A stretch of 64,000 bases of DNA from Gluconacetobacter asukensis (lineage in GTDB: Bacteria; Pseudomonadota; Alphaproteobacteria; Acetobacterales; Acetobacteraceae). The translations under genes and the position numbers were made by a program. Below the pieces are notes generated by a model that made no database searches, was not told the origin of the DNA, and saw only the letters and a list, made by a program, of their open reading frames with translations. The DNA lies in the NCBI RefSeq assembly GCF_014174375.1, contig NZ_JABEQE010000009.1:1-64000 (forward strand), given 5' to 3'. The stretch's first letter is position 1. Each line of letters starts with the position of its first letter. Positions 62,863 to 64,000 of the stretch are shown piece after piece.

Positions 62863-63954
62863 CTAGCTGAACAGGTCGCCGAAATTGCCGAGCAGGTCGC
62901 CGACGGCGCCGGTTGCCTCGGCGGCCCCGGTTTCGATGGCCGCGCCGATGATCGCAGATGCGCCGGCCAGACGTTCTTCGCCCGCCAGGTCCACGGCCGT
63001 GTCGAGCAATTCGGTCTTCTCGGCGAGGTCGGCGTCCTCTTCCGCGACTTCCACCCCGTTTTCGATCCCGGCGAAGAGCGGGCGGTGCCCTGCGATCCGC
63101 GCCGCGTGGTCGTCGAGCGCGGCCAGAAAGGTGGGGGCGAGCGGGAATGTGCCGGGCAGCCGTCGGTAGCCTAATTGGGTGATTGCGGCGCGCAGGCGGC
63201 AGGACGTGATGACTCCGTTGTTTGTTTCCACCGAAATAGAGACGATTTCGTCATGGGCCAGCGCGCCCGTCCAGAAGGCGCGCAACGGATCGTCGGTCAG
63301 GCGGGCCAGCGCCGCGTCGCGCGCCTGGCGTTTCCATTGACCCAGGAGCGGGGTCTCGCCGCCGCCCCAGGGAGCCAGTGCCGCGTCATAGTGGAACGGG
63401 ACATCCACCGTTTCGATTGCGCCGACCGAACAGCCGATCGGCACGACGCCCGCGCGCATGGCCAGGGCGAAAATGGTGGCGTTCCACGGTACGCAGGGCA
63501 GCGCCGGACCGGCGTCGAGGCCCGGAACCGTCACCGCGTCGCCATGCAGCAGGAAGCCCAGCGTGTCGCCACCGCCCGCCAGCCGATAACGCAGGTTCAG
63601 CACGGCGTTGGCCCCGCGTGACAAGGCGGCGGCGCGCAGGCGGAACATGGCCATGCGCCAGCCCTGCTCATGCACCGTCGCCCAATGCGACTGGCCGAGG
63701 GAAAAGCCGGTCTTCCACCATGCCTCGGCATGGACGCTGCCCAGCGCGCGCGTTGCGCCTCCGGCGAGGCCTTGGCGGACCGAACCCAGCCGCACGATCG
63801 GCGGTGGCCGGCCATCAAGTTGAGCGAAGGCATTGCCGGCTGGCTGCGCGCCGGAGGGGGGAGGGGTGAAGGGGACGGCGTTCGCCGGAGCCGGCCCGGC
63901 GGTGCGCGCGGATGTGCCGGCGCCCAGGAAGCCGAGGAGGCGCCGCAATGTCAT
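62863..63954 (-). CDS. YbjQ-like domain protein, 363 aa
   Basis: Related to its downstream neighbour but more divergent. The best YbjQ signature is AALSRGANAVLNLRYRLAGGGDTLGFLLHGDAVTV (~110-145), preceded by an AWWKTGFSLGQSHWATVHEQGWRMAMFRLRA helix; a second half (~165-270) may be a degenerate repeat (HDEIVSISVETNNGVITSCRLRAAI). The C-terminal ~70 residues are acidic and end in Gly/Ala-rich GAAEATGAVGDLLGNFGDLFS. Its ATG overlaps the stop of the next upstream gene by 4 bp. Confidence 0.72.
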   Translation of the reverse strand: MTLRRLLGFLGAGTSARTAGPAPANAVPFTPPPSGAQPAGNAFAQLDGRPPPIVRLGSVRQGLAGGATRALGSVHAEAWWKTGFSLGQSHWATVHEQGWRMAMFRLRAAALSRGANAVLNLRYRLAGGGDTLGFLLHGDAVTVPGLDAGPALPCVPWNATIFALAMRAGVVPIGCSVGAIETVDVPFHYDAALAPWGGGETPLLGQWKRQARDAALARLTDDPLRAFWTGALAHDEIVSISVETNNGVITSCRLRAAITQLGYRRLPGTFPLAPTFLAALDDHAARIAGHRPLFAGIENGVEVAEEDADLAEKTELLDTAVDLAGEERLAGASAIIGAAIETGAAEATGAVGDLLGNFGDLFS

Positions 63955-64000
63955 CCGGACCAGCGTGTGGCGTGGGCCAGGGCGTCGCCTTCGCCGGAGA
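63951..64000 (-). CDS. C-terminal fragment of an upstream operon gene, cut by the window edge
   Basis: The last 15 codons (ending ALAHATRWSG) of a minus-strand frame run in from beyond position 64000 and stop at 63951-63953, overlapping the next ATG in an ATGA junction like others in this operon. Too short to identify. Confidence 0.5.
   Translation of the reverse strand, partial: SGEGDALAHATRWSG

Overview
The window is a dense, high-GC, entirely chromosomal segment from an alphaproteobacterium, most likely an acetic acid bacterium (Acetobacteraceae, Gluconacetobacter/Komagataeibacter-like). This rests on gene content and order (def-fmt-truA, lptC-lptA-lptB-rpoN-hpf, an NDUFA9-like protein, DUF1150, a Rhodobacter-type PmtA) and on protein style; the genus is an inference. 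There is no rRNA, CRISPR array or intact insertion sequence. Two tRNA genes are present.

Layout. 1-5.4 kb: a small monooxygenase, then a tandem glycine riboswitch, a previously hidden 26-codon leader ORF and the glycine-cleavage operon gcvT-gcvH-gcvP. 5.6-13.3 kb: rpmH-rnpA-yidD-yidC-yihA-argB-dapD-dapE plus a membrane protein, read from a strong promoter. 13.4-15.8 kb (minus): def-fmt-truA. 15.8-16.8 kb: a small heat-shock protein with a sigma32-like promoter and a ROSE-like RNA thermometer, then DUF1150. 16.9-23.2 kb (minus): kdsD-lptC-lptA-lptB-rpoN-hpf (LPS transport and sigma54) and an RNase D-like gene. 23.4-23.8 kb: two identical tRNA-Leu(CAG) genes with duplicated promoters. 24-31 kb: NDUFA9-like reductase and gltD-gltB. 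31-34.5 kb: oligoendopeptidase and an ABC1 kinase.

34.8-40.5 kb is the most interesting region: a DSF (Rpf) cell-cell signalling locus. It has an RpfF signal synthase, an RpfC-like hybrid sensor with five membrane segments, and a response regulator whose receiver resembles that of RpfG but is joined to PAS-GGDEF-EAL instead of HD-GYP. 40.8-47.4 kb: exonuclease, uvrB, aldose epimerase, greB, gshB, pmtA. 47.5-49.9 kb: a remnant aa3-oxidase cluster with a COX1 homologue that keeps its low-spin haem ligands but has lost the haem-copper active site, followed by ctaB and a CoxF-like 45-residue gene. 49.9-51.4 kb: a shortened IS256-type transposase relative with a mutated catalytic glutamate and an in-frame amber codon. 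51.5-54.2 kb: carotenoid oxygenase and a VC0807-like membrane protein, divergent from a TetR regulator, with a large inverted repeat between them. 54.2-57.8 kb: two unknown coupled genes. 58-59 kb: nitronate monooxygenase. 59.1-64 kb (minus): an operon of YbjQ-like, TelA, YgiB-like and glutathionylspermidine-synthase-like genes, entering from beyond the window edge.

Start codons were chosen from ribosome binding sites and overlaps; several genes begin with GTG. All family assignments come from motif recognition by eye, without database searches.
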